Source of the DNA: Rossellomorea aquimaris
Lineage (GTDB): Bacteria; Bacillota; Bacilli; Bacillales; Fictibacillaceae
Assembly (NCBI GenBank): GCA_020524245.1
Contig: JAIVLN010000001.1
Span: 930,001-994,000, forward strand
Length of the DNA stretch: 64,000 nucleotides
Direction: 5' to 3'
Shown: positions 23,326 to 32,285 of the stretch, one piece after another
Layout: each line of letters begins with the position of its first letter
Position numbering within the stretch: position 1 is the first letter of the stretch
Program-made: the position numbers and the translations under genes
The notes under the pieces: model-generated
Told to the model about the DNA's origin: nothing
The model's input: only the letters and a program-made list of their open reading frames with translations
The model's database searches: none

Positions 23326-23480
23326 CAGCTCTATAATTTCTGATTTTGGGCTATAATTTCTGAATCTGGGCTATAATTCCCGATTTTGGGCTATAATTTC
23401 TGAATCTGGGCTATAATTCCCGATTTTGGGCTATAATTTCTAAATCTGAGCTATATTTTTCAAATCCGGTCTATAATTTT
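23326..23480. repeat. 20-bp tandem repeat, eight units in an alternating pattern
   Basis: CTATA recurs at 23331, 23351, 23371 and so on to 23471, an exact 20-bp period. Units alternate between CTATAATTTCTGAATCTGGG and CTATAATTCCCGATTTTGGG. It is the same family as 4654-4760. Region 23253-23629 has no gene. Confidence 0.92.
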
Positions 23481-23542
23481 GCACTTTTCTTGAATTTGAT
23501 CCGAATCTTAATGGGAAAAATCCAAACCCTCCATAAAAAGAC

Positions 23543-23581
23543 AAAACAGAGCCGACTAAATGACTGTCGAGCTCTGTTTTT
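23543..23581 (-). terminator. Terminator of the peptide transporter gene
   Basis: The stem AAACAGAGC/GCTCTGTTT, with inner GAC/GTC, has T tracts on both strands. It resembles in sequence the terminator at 4832. Confidence 0.85.
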
Positions 23582-23629
23582 ACAACATTTAAATATATTT
23601 TCAGTTAAAATAATCCTTTTAGAACGATA

Positions 23630-25051
23630 TTATGCTACTTTTTCGATTTCGTCGTCTTCTTCATCCAGATGCATAAGCTTCTGAAGTGGCTTGGAAAGTG
23701 CAAGTAGGATCAAACCAAGTACGAGTGCTGCACCTCCAAGATACATGAAGATTTCGAGATAACCGAATTCGGTTGTTAACGATGCAATATGACCAGCCAA
23801 ATAGTTGGCTGCCGCATTACTCAAGAACCAAACTCCCATCAGTAAGGACGCAATTTTGACCGGAGCCATCTTACTGACAAGAGATAAACCGATTGGGGAC
23901 AGTGCAAGCTCACCGAGTGTATGAAGCAAGTACGTGACGACCATGAACATCATCGATACTTTAACCGCACTTGATGCGTCACTACCTGTCATCATGACAG
24001 CTGGCACCATGACCATGAAACCTAATCCTAGCAGGATCAGACCAAACGCCATTTTCGTCGGAATCGCAAAATCTCCACGCTTCGTTTTAGATAGTTTCAA
24101 CCAGAGCATTGAAACGATTGGCGCAAAGAGCAAGATAAACAACGGATTCAGAGACTGGAAGAACGAGACGGGTACTTCATAACCGAAAACAGTTCGATCA
24201 ATGAAATCCCTTGTATAAAGCGTAAAGGATGCACCAGCTTGCTCAAATCCTGCCCAGAATGCGACTGTGAAACAAGCAAGAATCAAAATGACGGCTGTAC
24301 GTTGCTTTTCCTTCTTCGTCAAAGGCTTTGCACTCGCCTCTGGTGAAGGCTTCATTTTAGACGCAGCAGGCTTCGTTCCGATATCACCAAGGTACTTTTT
24401 CGATAATAGATTAAACGTCAATTGTCCGATGATCATTCCGATGGAAGATGCAAGGAATGCATATTTGAATCCAAATACTTCAATACCAGTCGGTGTCGTC
24501 GAAGCAAACCAGTTCGCATAGATCAATCCCGCTACAAGCGGTGAAATCAATGCACCTAAGTTGATCCCCATGTAGAAAATCGTGAATCCAGAGTCTTTAC
24601 GAGGATCATTCTTCGTATACAGTTCTCCGACAAGTGTTGAAATATTCGGTTTAAAGAAACCATTCCCGATGATCAACATGAGAAGTCCGAGATATAAACC
24701 CCATTGTTCCTGTACGGCAAAAAGAGTGAAGTCTCCGACTGCCATCGTAATCCCACCGATTGTGATGGCAGTCCTTAAGCCCATCAACCGGTCCGTTAAG
24801 TATCCCCCAATAAGTGGTGTGAAGTAAACGAGTCCTGTATAAATTCCGTATAACATCAAGGCTGTTTTCTCATCGAAACCTAGCCCTCCACTAATCAATT
24901 CAGCGGTCAAATATAGGATTAGAATAGACCGCATACCGTAGTAGCTATACCTCTCCCACATTTCGGTAATGAAAAGCAGGAATAAGCCTTTCGGATGCTT
25001 CTGTTTCTGCTTCTCCATCATCACCGCATCTTCGTTTATTGTTCCTTCCAT
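23630..25051 (-). CDS. dtpT: POT/PTR-family di- and tripeptide transporter
   Basis: This 473-residue, 12-14 helix proton-coupled oligopeptide transporter has the family motif ERYSYYGMRSILILYL on the first helix (the ExxER-related loop), GGYLTDRLMG and FTIFYMGINLGALISPLVAG. The basic central loop (KPAASKMKPSPEASAKPLTKKEKQR) is typical. ATG 25051 follows AGAAGGAGGACACATC. It imports small peptides with protons. Monocistronic. Confidence 0.93.
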   Translation of the reverse strand: MEGTINEDAVMMEKQKQKHPKGLFLLFITEMWERYSYYGMRSILILYLTAELISGGLGFDEKTALMLYGIYTGLVYFTPLIGGYLTDRLMGLRTAITIGGITMAVGDFTLFAVQEQWGLYLGLLMLIIGNGFFKPNISTLVGELYTKNDPRKDSGFTIFYMGINLGALISPLVAGLIYANWFASTTPTGIEVFGFKYAFLASSIGMIIGQLTFNLLSKKYLGDIGTKPAASKMKPSPEASAKPLTKKEKQRTAVILILACFTVAFWAGFEQAGASFTLYTRDFIDRTVFGYEVPVSFFQSLNPLFILLFAPIVSMLWLKLSKTKRGDFAIPTKMAFGLILLGLGFMVMVPAVMMTGSDASSAVKVSMMFMVVTYLLHTLGELALSPIGLSLVSKMAPVKIASLLMGVWFLSNAAANYLAGHIASLTTEFGYLEIFMYLGGAALVLGLILLALSKPLQKLMHLDEEDDEIEKVA

Positions 25052-25244
25052 GATGTGTCCTCCTTCTAAGATGTATCAACCTTTTTGTCCTATAAAATAG
25101 GAATGATTCAATAATCTTCGTCTTAAAAAATCATCTATTGGGAGTAAGGAAAATATTCAAAAAATAGTGAATAGAATGACTTACTTTCCCAAAAATAGAA
25201 AAAATGCACTACGATTACGTAGAGCATTGTCCAAACAATCTACT

Positions 25245-25472
25245 TTATCCAGTTGTTAAAGCAGTGATTTGTCTATTGCGCTCTTGTTGCTCATCTTCAT
25301 CCGCCAAATCATATTTCTTCAATAAATGGAACAACTCGTTCAATTGTTCTTGCGATGGTCCTTTTGCGAGAAACGCTTCACTGGACTGCGCTACCTCTAC
25401 TGGTAAAAAAGAACGCTGTCCCTCAAGCTTTGCTTGCACATCTTCTAAAGTATGGTCGATGTTACATGCCAC
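25245..25472 (-). CDS. Small Bacillus-type protein of unknown function
   Basis: This 75-residue protein starts at GTG 25472, preceded by GGGAGGGGGAG; a longer frame from 25508 would run through that site. The sequence (LEDVQAKLEGQRSFLPVEVA, EQLNELFHLLKKYDLADEDE) is acidic and helical, and resembles short conserved Bacillus proteins without known role. An assignment beyond that is not justified. Divergent from the transporter region to its right. Confidence 0.65.
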   Translation of the reverse strand: MACNIDHTLEDVQAKLEGQRSFLPVEVAQSSEAFLAKGPSQEQLNELFHLLKKYDLADEDEQQERNRQITALTTG

Positions 25473-25586
25473 CTCGTTCTCCCCCTCCCTATTTTCACCT
25501 TTTCCCATTCTATTACATAAAGCTTTTCAAATAAAGAATAATATTTTACCGGATTAAAACTCTAATGGATAGAATTCTCTTTTCTA

Positions 25587-25615
25587 TTGCAATCATTTTA
25601 CAGCTCATGTATTAT
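25587..25615 (+). promoter_or_regulatory. Promoter of the OFA-type transporter
   Basis: TTGCAA-N17-TATTAT. The predicted transcription start near 25622 leaves a leader of about 275 bases. Confidence 0.65.
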
Positions 25616-25621
25616 TTTATT

Positions 25622-25890
25622 AAAGTTCATAATTATGTAACAATTTTCAAGTTCGCGATAGCGATCCTGTCGTTGGATTGAAAACCGTTACGCAGTTTTT
25701 TGAAAGCGATTAACTGTTGGTCTGATAGTAGCGTTACCTGCTAAATACTAACTGTCAATCTCCCCTTTGGCGGATCCTTTTTAAGGTATCTCCATTTGGT
25801 AGATGGACAGTTTTTATTTTTATCGGCAAAGTTTTGGAGACGTATCTATAAAAATACTTCCGAAAAGTGCCGAGTATTCAAAAAGGGGAT
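25622..25890 (+). promoter_or_regulatory. Long structured 5' leader of the OFA transporter gene
   Basis: The leader contains a terminator-like pairing AACTGTC (25745) with GACAGTTTTT (25805) followed by TATTTTTA. It also has an upstream AACTG/CAGTT competitor around 25694-25718, and a 54-base hairpin closing with TCGGCA/TGCCGA (25823-25876) just before the ribosome binding site. I match it to no known riboswitch. No gene lies in 25509-25897. Confidence 0.5.
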
Positions 25891-25897
25891 GAATGAA

Positions 25898-27166
25898 GTG
25901 AAGAAAACAAAAAACAGATGGCTGATCGCGGCTTCAGCGGTCGGGATCCACATTTCCATCGGATCCGTCTATGCCTGGAGCAATTTTACGAATCCATTAA
26001 TCAATGAATTCGGATGGTCAGCAAAACAAGTGCAGTTCACATTCAGTCTAGCAATCTTATTCCTAGGGTTGGCTGCCGCTTTCCTTGGACATTTTGTGGA
26101 AAAACATGGCCCGAAAAAGGCCGGTCTGCTCTCTGCGATCTTTTTCGGTGTCGGGATCTTCGGTTCCGGTCTAGCTGTTAACCTGGGTTCACTACCACTT
26201 TTATATTTATTTTACGGTGCATTAGGAGGTATTGGTTTAGGTGTCGGATATATCGCCCCTGTTTCAACTCTCGTAAAATGGTTCCCTGACCGACGTGGTC
26301 TAGCTACGGGTCTTGCAATCATGGGATTTGGTTTTGCAGCAGCCATTGCCAGTCCTGTCATGGACGCCTTGATCAAATCTGTTGGAACCGCAAACACGTT
26401 TTACATATTAGGTATCAGTTATTTCCTTATCATGGTCGCTTCTTCTCTCTATTTGGAAAAACCACCTGAAGGATGGGCACCAGAAGGGTTTAAAGAAAAA
26501 CTTAAAAGCGGTAAAACTAGAATTGCTCAGGATCTCTCTCAATTGACAGCAAATGAAGCGATTAAAACGCCGCGATTCTACTATTTATGGCTCATGCTGT
26601 TCATCAACGTGACATGTGGAATCGCCATTCTATCTGCTGCTAAACCGCTCGCTCAGGAAAGTGTCGGTCTATCAACAGCAGAAGCCGCGGCACTCGTCGG
26701 TGTACTTGGGTTGTTCAATGGGTTTGGTCGTATTGGCTGGGCATCCATTTCAGATTACATCGGTCGACCTAACACTTATACGACATTCTTTGCATTGCAG
26801 ATCATCCTGTTTGCTCTATTGCCGCATACATCAAGCGTCATCTTCTTCCAGATCATGCTCGCCATTGTTTATACTTGCTATGGCGGTGGTTTTGCTTCCA
26901 TTCCAGCCTTTATCGGTGATTTGTTCGGAACGAAGCAGCTTGGGGCAATCCACGGATATATATTGACCGCTTGGGCGGCTGCGGGATTAGCAGGTCCTAT
27001 GTTTGCCGCTTGGATGAAGGATACAACGGAAAGCTATGCTACAAGTTTAACGTTTTTCGCTGGCCTGTTCGTAGTCGCTTTGATTATTTCTCTCGTCATA
27101 CGCCAGGATATTCGTAAATTACGCGAGAAAAATGAGCTCGAATCCCATAAACAAGCAGCCGTTTAA
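25898..27166 (+). CDS. MFS transporter, oxalate/formate antiporter (OFA) type
   Basis: This 422-residue, 12-helix major facilitator protein has the OFA-family N-terminus (IHISIGSVYAWSNFTNPLINEFGWS), the GLGVGYIAPVSTLVKWFPDRRGLATG loop (motif A-like) and FNGFGRIGWASISDYIGRPNTY at the second half. Members exchange monocarboxylates such as formate, oxalate or pyruvate. GTG 25898 is chosen because AAAGGGG lies at a suitable distance; ATG 25889 is too close to it. It lies ahead of a YdeP-type formate-dehydrogenase-like gene, which hints at formate or a related acid. Confidence 0.87.
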   Translation: MKKTKNRWLIAASAVGIHISIGSVYAWSNFTNPLINEFGWSAKQVQFTFSLAILFLGLAAAFLGHFVEKHGPKKAGLLSAIFFGVGIFGSGLAVNLGSLPLLYLFYGALGGIGLGVGYIAPVSTLVKWFPDRRGLATGLAIMGFGFAAAIASPVMDALIKSVGTANTFYILGISYFLIMVASSLYLEKPPEGWAPEGFKEKLKSGKTRIAQDLSQLTANEAIKTPRFYYLWLMLFINVTCGIAILSAAKPLAQESVGLSTAEAAALVGVLGLFNGFGRIGWASISDYIGRPNTYTTFFALQIILFALLPHTSSVIFFQIMLAIVYTCYGGGFASIPAFIGDLFGTKQLGAIHGYILTAWAAAGLAGPMFAAWMKDTTESYATSLTFFAGLFVVALIISLVIRQDIRKLREKNELESHKQAAV

Positions 27167-27235
27167 TACTTTTCTAATATAAAGCCATGTGGTACAATAT
27201 GGTACATCTGAAAACACGCATGAAAGTAGGACGCA

Positions 27236-27595
27236 ATGAATAAGTACGAAGCAGAATTCAGCAATCTTGTCCGCTCTTTTCGGAAGAAACATATGGGGAA
27301 GGGTCCGAGTAAGATTACGACGACCTTCTGTAAAAACTGGGCCATTTGTGAAATGGAAGGCAATCTGTCACCTGTCGAAAAGTTCATCGCAAGCGCAAAT
27401 GATGGCAAGCAAATGCTTCGCTCAGCTCGGACTGAAATGGTGAAGGATATGTATCGTAAAAACCATCCTGTCGAGATGGAGGAATTTTTAGGATGCAACT
27501 TCATCGACCTCTTCGTAGATATTGATATCGACAGAGATTTTGGAATGTCGATCTTTGTATTTGATGAAAACCTGGCAGAAAAATTTTCGAAATAA
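27236..27595 (+). CDS. DUF2294 (YbcI-like) protein
   Basis: This 119-residue cytosolic protein matches the DUF2294 pattern: an N-terminal helix with GKGPSKITTTFCKNWAICEMEGNLSPVEKF, then LRSARTEMVKDMYRKNHPVEMEEFLG and a final FVDIDIDRDFGMSIFVFDENL. The function is unknown; members are often next to formate dehydrogenase or transport genes in Bacilli, as here between an OFA transporter and YdeP. The ribosome binding site (AGTAGGA) is moderate. Confidence 0.85.
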   Translation: MNKYEAEFSNLVRSFRKKHMGKGPSKITTTFCKNWAICEMEGNLSPVEKFIASANDGKQMLRSARTEMVKDMYRKNHPVEMEEFLGCNFIDLFVDIDIDRDFGMSIFVFDENLAEKFSK

Positions 27596-27631
27596 AGGTT
27601 AGGCACTTGGCAGCGAACCTGTTAAAGACTC

Positions 27632-27690
27632 AACCACCGTCGTACCCTTCATCTTGATAATAGATAAGGGTTGCTTCGGTGGTTTTTTAT
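27632..27690 (+). terminator. Two-tier terminator after the DUF2294 gene
   Basis: The outer stem AACCACCG/CGGTGGTT and inner stem ACCCTT/AAGGGT are followed by TTTTTAT. Confidence 0.8.
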
Positions 27691-27740
27691 TGGGAAGACG
27701 CCAAATATCTAGATAAGTAATTATGTAAGGAGTGATTAGA

Positions 27741-30101
27741 ATGGGAGAAACGAAGCACCAAGGACCGATTAAATCGACCAAAAAGCTGCACCCGGAGCAT
27801 TGGGTCAGTCCCATTCCATTCGGTTTAGGAAAGGTAAAACCGCAGCATTTTCGTGATACGATGAAAATCGCTTGGGAGAATAAAGACAACATTGGCTACG
27901 CGACGAAGATTTTGACGAAAGGCGTTTGTGATGGTTGTGCACTTGGAGTTGCCGGGCTTTATGATCAGACATTGAAAGGTCCCCATGTATGCACAACACG
28001 CTTGAATGTCCTTCGTCTGAATACGATGCCTGCAATTAAAGAGGATATCCTTCATGCCGATATTGATGAGCTACGCCAATATAGCAGTACCGAGTTAAGA
28101 AAGCTCGGACGTATCCCCTACCCTCTTATCAGACGAAAGGGTGAGCGGAAGTTCTCACGGATTTCTTGGGATGATGCAATGGATAGAATCGCCAATAAGA
28201 TGAAGAAGTTGAATCCGAAGCAGTATGCATTTTACCTGACTTCAAGGGGAATCACGAATGAATCGTATTACGTGGCCGCTAAAGTCTCACGCTTTTTAGG
28301 TACGAACAATATTGATAATGCTTCACGAATCTGTCATTCACCGAGTAAAACGGCATTGAAACGTTCCATCGGAGTCGGTGCATCGACAGCTAACTACCAG
28401 GATTGGTTTGGCACAGACGTGTTGATGTTCTGGGGCAGTGTCGCCTCCAACAGCTCACCCGTCTCGACAAAATACATGCTTGAAGCAAAAAAGCGCGGCA
28501 CAAAAATCATCGTCGTCAATCCGTATAAAGAGCCAGCCATGGACAAGTATTGGATCCCTTCGAATGCAGAGTCGGCTTTATTCGGCACGAAGGTTGCTGA
28601 TGATTTTTACCAAGTGAATGTTGGCGGAGACATTGCATTCATGCAAGGGATTATGAAACATTGGTTCGAGATGGAAGAAAAAGAACACGGTTCAGCGATT
28701 AACCATGACTTCGTCAAAGCACATGTGAATGGATATGAAGAGCTGAAAACAAAAGTCCAAGAAGAGACTTGGGAAGAGATTGTAAAATCGTCTGGTATCT
28801 CGAAGGAACGGATCATTGAACTTGCCGACCTATTGGCTAAAAGCAAAAATGCGGTGTTTGCATGGGCGCTTGGTTTAACGATGCACTCTTTCGCAACGGA
28901 CAATATCTCACAGGTAGCGAACCTTGCCCTTTTACGAGGATTTTTAGGTCGTGAGAAGAATGGTCTAATGCCATTCCGTGGACATTCGTCCGTGCAAGGA
29001 TCTGGAGAGATGGGCGCAGATCCTTTCGTCCTTCCTGGCGGTGGTTTTGATCCGGAAAATACGGAGCGAATCGAGAAAGTGTGGGGCTTCGAGCTTCCGA
29101 AATGGCAAGGAGACATTGTCGGGGTCACGCTAGAAAACATCGTCTTGCCTGAAGATCACGAGCGGAAGATCAAGCTCTATTACTTGTCCGGCGGAAACTT
29201 TTTAGAGACAATGCCAGACCCGGAATTCGTAGAGAAAGCTTTATCTGAGCTCGAAATCCGTGTCCATCAAGACATCATTCTGAACACTTCCACTTTGGTA
29301 GACGCCAAAGAAGAGGTCATCGTTTTACCGGCCAAAACACGTTATGAGCAAGAAGGCGGCGGAACTTCAACGTCCACTGAACGAATGGTCTACTTCTCTC
29401 CTGAAATTGAAGGAAATAAAAATGAAATCACAGAAGCCCGTGCGGAGTGGAAGATTTACATCGATCTTGCTAAAAGAGTCAAACCAGAAACGGCACATCT
29501 TGTTGACTTTAAGTCTGGACAAGAAATCCGAGATGAAATCGCGATTGCTAACCGGGATTATGAAGGCGTCCAACACTTGAAAAAGTCGGGTGACGTCTTC
29601 CAATGGGGCGGCGCATGGTTATGTGAAGGTGGAATCTGTCCAACTCCGGACGGAAAAGGAAACTTAATTCCAGTCGTCATTCCAGACTTAGGTAAAAAGG
29701 AAGGACAATTCATCGTCACATCCCGTCGTGGGAAACAATTCAACTCGATGGTGTATAAAGAATCCGATCCATTCAATCGAGCTGAACGCTATGATGTTCT
29801 TATGAATGCAGAAGATGCACGCGAGCTAAGCATCGCAGAAGGCGAAGGTATCGTCGTTTATAACGGTTTCGGCGTTTTCCAAGGAAAAGCCAAATTCGTA
29901 GAAATCGCGCGAGGAAATCTTGAAGTTCATTTCCCAGAAGGGAACTTCCTTTTACCTAGAGGACGCTACGAAAAATATGCAGGTATTCCAGATTACAATA
30001 TTACGGCAACTGTTGAAAAAGCAGACCGCTATAACGCACGTAAAGATGTGCAATATCAAGAAAAGGTCATTGAAGATTTAGAAGTGAACGCACCTGTATA
30101 A
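27741..30101 (+). CDS. YdeP-type molybdopterin oxidoreductase (formate dehydrogenase-like)
   Basis: This 786-residue protein of the FdhF/YdeP branch of the DMSO-reductase superfamily has an N-terminal CDGC pair (63 and 66) plus Cys84, probably an iron-sulfur site. RICHSPSKTALKRSIG aligns with the FdhF segment that holds selenocysteine, so Cys198 is the likely Mo ligand. The C-terminal domain (QFIVTSRRGKQFNSMVY) binds the pterin. ATG 27741 is chosen for its AAGGAG spacing over GTG 27732. No signal peptide is present. E. coli YdeP is tied to acid resistance; the substrate here is unknown. It follows OFA and DUF2294 genes. Confidence 0.9.
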   Translation: MGETKHQGPIKSTKKLHPEHWVSPIPFGLGKVKPQHFRDTMKIAWENKDNIGYATKILTKGVCDGCALGVAGLYDQTLKGPHVCTTRLNVLRLNTMPAIKEDILHADIDELRQYSSTELRKLGRIPYPLIRRKGERKFSRISWDDAMDRIANKMKKLNPKQYAFYLTSRGITNESYYVAAKVSRFLGTNNIDNASRICHSPSKTALKRSIGVGASTANYQDWFGTDVLMFWGSVASNSSPVSTKYMLEAKKRGTKIIVVNPYKEPAMDKYWIPSNAESALFGTKVADDFYQVNVGGDIAFMQGIMKHWFEMEEKEHGSAINHDFVKAHVNGYEELKTKVQEETWEEIVKSSGISKERIIELADLLAKSKNAVFAWALGLTMHSFATDNISQVANLALLRGFLGREKNGLMPFRGHSSVQGSGEMGADPFVLPGGGFDPENTERIEKVWGFELPKWQGDIVGVTLENIVLPEDHERKIKLYYLSGGNFLETMPDPEFVEKALSELEIRVHQDIILNTSTLVDAKEEVIVLPAKTRYEQEGGGTSTSTERMVYFSPEIEGNKNEITEARAEWKIYIDLAKRVKPETAHLVDFKSGQEIRDEIAIANRDYEGVQHLKKSGDVFQWGGAWLCEGGICPTPDGKGNLIPVVIPDLGKKEGQFIVTSRRGKQFNSMVYKESDPFNRAERYDVLMNAEDARELSIAEGEGIVVYNGFGVFQGKAKFVEIARGNLEVHFPEGNFLLPRGRYEKYAGIPDYNITATVEKADRYNARKDVQYQEKVIEDLEVNAPV

Positions 30102-30106
30102 GCATG

Positions 30107-30136
30107 AAAAGCCTCTGATCTCAGGGGCTTTTTTTA
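30107..30136 (+). terminator. Terminator of the ydeP-like gene
   Basis: The stem AAGCCTCTGA/TCAGGGGCTT is followed by TTTTT. Confidence 0.88.
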
Positions 30137-30877
30137 CATTCGATCTGAGAGTTGAAGTGTAGCAACGAGCGGTAAATGATCCGAGGCTTCATCGTTGCTT
30201 TTAAGGACCTTGGTCGTTAATACGTTGAACTCTTCGGTTGTAAAAATATAATCCAGCTTCATCCTAGGTTTGTCAGAAGGATAAGTGTATCCCTGGTCTG
30301 ATTGCTCATGATGATCCACCCATGTATCGACTAATTGGTCAGTGACGAGACGCCAACTGCTCGAATAAGGTTTCATGTTCCAGTCCCCCAGAATGATGGA
30401 CGGGTTTTTTTGCTGGTTAACCTGATTTAATATAAACTCGGTTTGTTTGCCGTGAAGGAAAGGTGCAAGACTCAAGTGCGTAACGTAAACCGCTACCTTC
30501 TGGTCCTCAATATTTAGAATCACTTCCAACAAAGCCCGATCCTCCACAATGCTTGGCAGAAAATCGAATGGATAATTCTCCGAATGGACAATCGGAAAGC
30601 GAGTTAAAATGGCACTTCCATACTGACGGACCTCATCTTCGCCTTTACCGCTGATCGTAATGGCAGGACCGAAGACAAATTCCATCTCACAATAGTCCGC
30701 GATTTGTTTAGCCTGATCCATGAATTCACTTCGGCTTGAAAATTCTTTGTCCACCTCGTTCAGACCGATAATATCTGCTCCTGATGTGAGTATCCTTGCA
30801 CTTATTCGTCGCAAGTCCAGCTTTTTATCAGTTCCTTTTCCATGGTGGATGTTGAAGGTCATCACATTGATATCCAA
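30134..30877 (-). CDS. Endonuclease/exonuclease/phosphatase (EEP) family protein
   Basis: This 247-residue EEP-fold hydrolase has MTFNIHHGKG (Asn), the metal Glu in IIGLNEVDKEF, YVTHLSLAP (His), ILGDWNMKP (Asp, Asn), LDYIFTT (Asp) and the final ASDHLPLVA (Asp-His). The full catalytic set is present. The family covers DNases, phosphodiesterases and sphingomyelinase-like enzymes; without a signal peptide this one is cytosolic and its substrate is open. Convergent with ydeP and sharing its terminator region. Confidence 0.88.
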   Translation of the reverse strand: MDINVMTFNIHHGKGTDKKLDLRRISARILTSGADIIGLNEVDKEFSSRSEFMDQAKQIADYCEMEFVFGPAITISGKGEDEVRQYGSAILTRFPIVHSENYPFDFLPSIVEDRALLEVILNIEDQKVAVYVTHLSLAPFLHGKQTEFILNQVNQQKNPSIILGDWNMKPYSSSWRLVTDQLVDTWVDHHEQSDQGYTYPSDKPRMKLDYIFTTEEFNVLTTKVLKSNDEASDHLPLVATLQLSDRM

Positions 30878-31016
30878 GAGCCATCACCTTTTAAAATTAC
30901 GTCCTTCCTTACATGATTATCGTTACCACTTTTACAAAGAAGGATTCTAAAGCTTGTATAGCCCGTCCTCTGGATACACACATTAGGAGTGTTACAATTT
31001 CGAAGGAGGTAATTCA

Positions 31017-31193
31017 ATGGACGCCCAACGTGCACAAGAAATTGCATCATCACCGAACATGATCCAAGTAAACTGCAATGGACAAAATGTGTATATCGAG
31101 CATGTGGATCAAGATAAAGGGATGGCAACCATCCATTCTCTTGATGACCCGAACAACAAACAAAGTGTTTCCGTAGAAGACCTAAGTGAATAA
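31017..31193 (+). CDS. sspH: Small acid-soluble spore protein H
   Basis: This 58-residue protein, MDAQRAQEIASSPNMIQVNC, then VYIEHVDQDKGMATIHSLDD, matches the SspH pattern (RAxEI..SP.M..V...G..VYIxHVDE..G.A.I..LD.P). It has a strong ribosome binding site (GAAGGAGGTAATTC). SspH is made in the forespore under sigma-G and packed in the spore core. It marks the host as an endospore former. It is transcribed alone to a strong terminator. Confidence 0.92.
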   Translation: MDAQRAQEIASSPNMIQVNCNGQNVYIEHVDQDKGMATIHSLDDPNNKQSVSVEDLSE

Positions 31194-31202
31194 GAGGAAT
31201 GG

Positions 31203-31232
31203 AAAACCACCACAGGGCACTGTGGTGGTTTT
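31203..31232. terminator. Bidirectional terminator after sspH
   Basis: A perfect 13-bp stem AAAACCACCACAG/CTGTGGTGGTTTT has a short GGCA loop. Confidence 0.92.
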
Positions 31233-31608
31233 ATTGATGACTCCAGCCTTTCTTCACTTGAAAAAGAACATAATCTCTCGTCCACATTTGAGAACCTACT
31301 AGGAGCGTTTCACCATCTTTTTCAAAAAAGTAACCCGATCCTTCCTGAGTCTTATAATCCCAACCTTTTGAGATGACAATCTTTTTCATAAGCTTAAAGG
31401 CTTTTGCCTGATCCGCTTGAGCAATGTACCACTCATACCCATTTTCTTCTGTAACTTTTACAACTGTATCGGATGGAGGTTTAAAATCCTGTAAGACCTC
31501 ACTCTTACTGACAGATGAAAACGGCAGAGATGGATAATAGAATTTCGTGGAGTATGAAATGTATATTCCGATAAGTAAAGCGCCTAATATGATGACCCAT
31601 GTCTTCAA
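31231..31608 (-). CDS. Small membrane-anchored protein of unknown function
   Basis: This 125-residue protein starts at TTG 31608, with AAAGG-TAGGG upstream; a longer frame would overlap the preceding gene. The N-terminal membrane segment is WVIILGALLIGIYISYST. The outer part (VVKVTEENGYEWYIAQADQA, GWDYKTQEGSGYFFEKDGE) is a small mixed alpha/beta domain that I do not recognise. It follows the CPBP protease gene by 32 bases and may be co-transcribed. Confidence 0.65.
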   Translation of the reverse strand: MKTWVIILGALLIGIYISYSTKFYYPSLPFSSVSKSEVLQDFKPPSDTVVKVTEENGYEWYIAQADQAKAFKLMKKIVISKGWDYKTQEGSGYFFEKDGETLLVGSQMWTRDYVLFQVKKGWSHQ

Positions 31609-31640
31609 AAGAATCCCTACCTTTACGTAATTTCTACCTC

Positions 31641-32285
31641 TCACCGGATTATGAACCAATACACGCACATGATTCCGAGGTCACCTAGTACGTGACTGAT
31701 GATGCCAGCTGTGATGGACGCTGTTTTTTCTCGTAAATATCCCCAGAATAGACCAGCAATAAAAACCGGAAGTACTGCGACAATGTTCAAAGGCCACTGG
31801 AACATTGGGATGACAGAAAGGAAATGATAGAGTGTGTAAAAGGCAGCTGTCATCCAGATTGCATGAGCAGCTGTGCCCTTCGCTTTTATTCGATTATGCA
31901 CGAACCCACGCCAGTAAAGCTCTTCTAAAATTGGATTTACGCACAGTAACACGAACATCAAACCGAAGACTCCATTACCTGAGAAACCCCATTCATCCAA
32001 TAACTGTCGAAGAATTTCTAAGTCGATGAAGTAGGCATGCAACCAGAATAAGCCTCCAAAAATGAAGGTGAAGAAGACTGTCCCACTGATGATTCCATAC
32101 CAAATGGATTGCGGTGTAAACGTGATAACTTCTTTTATTGAAAATCGTTTGCTTAAGATGGGCACAAACAGTAGCCAACTATAGAAAAGCAAAAACGTGA
32201 TGACCACACTGTTCAACCATTGAAGACCGATGAAAATCATCAATGTTGGACCGACCAACAACATCCAAAACCGCAGTTTATACAC
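31641..32285 (-). CDS. CPBP-family intramembrane metalloprotease
   Basis: This 214-residue, six-to-eight-helix protein (CAAX protease/bacteriocin-processing family, Abi) has the motif NPILEELYWRGFVHNRI (EExxxR) and further histidines in YTLYHFLSV and GIISHVLGDLGI that complete the metal site. Roles in Bacilli include self-immunity, prenyl-protein-like processing and stress signalling. The substrate is not predictable. It overlaps the end of the upstream coiled-coil gene by 8 bases. Confidence 0.88.
   Translation of the reverse strand: MYKLRFWMLLVGPTLMIFIGLQWLNSVVITFLLFYSWLLFVPILSKRFSIKEVITFTPQSIWYGIISGTVFFTFIFGGLFWLHAYFIDLEILRQLLDEWGFSGNGVFGLMFVLLCVNPILEELYWRGFVHNRIKAKGTAAHAIWMTAAFYTLYHFLSVIPMFQWPLNIVAVLPVFIAGLFWGYLREKTASITAGIISHVLGDLGIMCVYWFIIR

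Noticed and set aside
23326-23480. Possible CRISPR array
   Set aside because: Units are contiguous, 20 bp long, with no unique spacers and no cas genes nearby.
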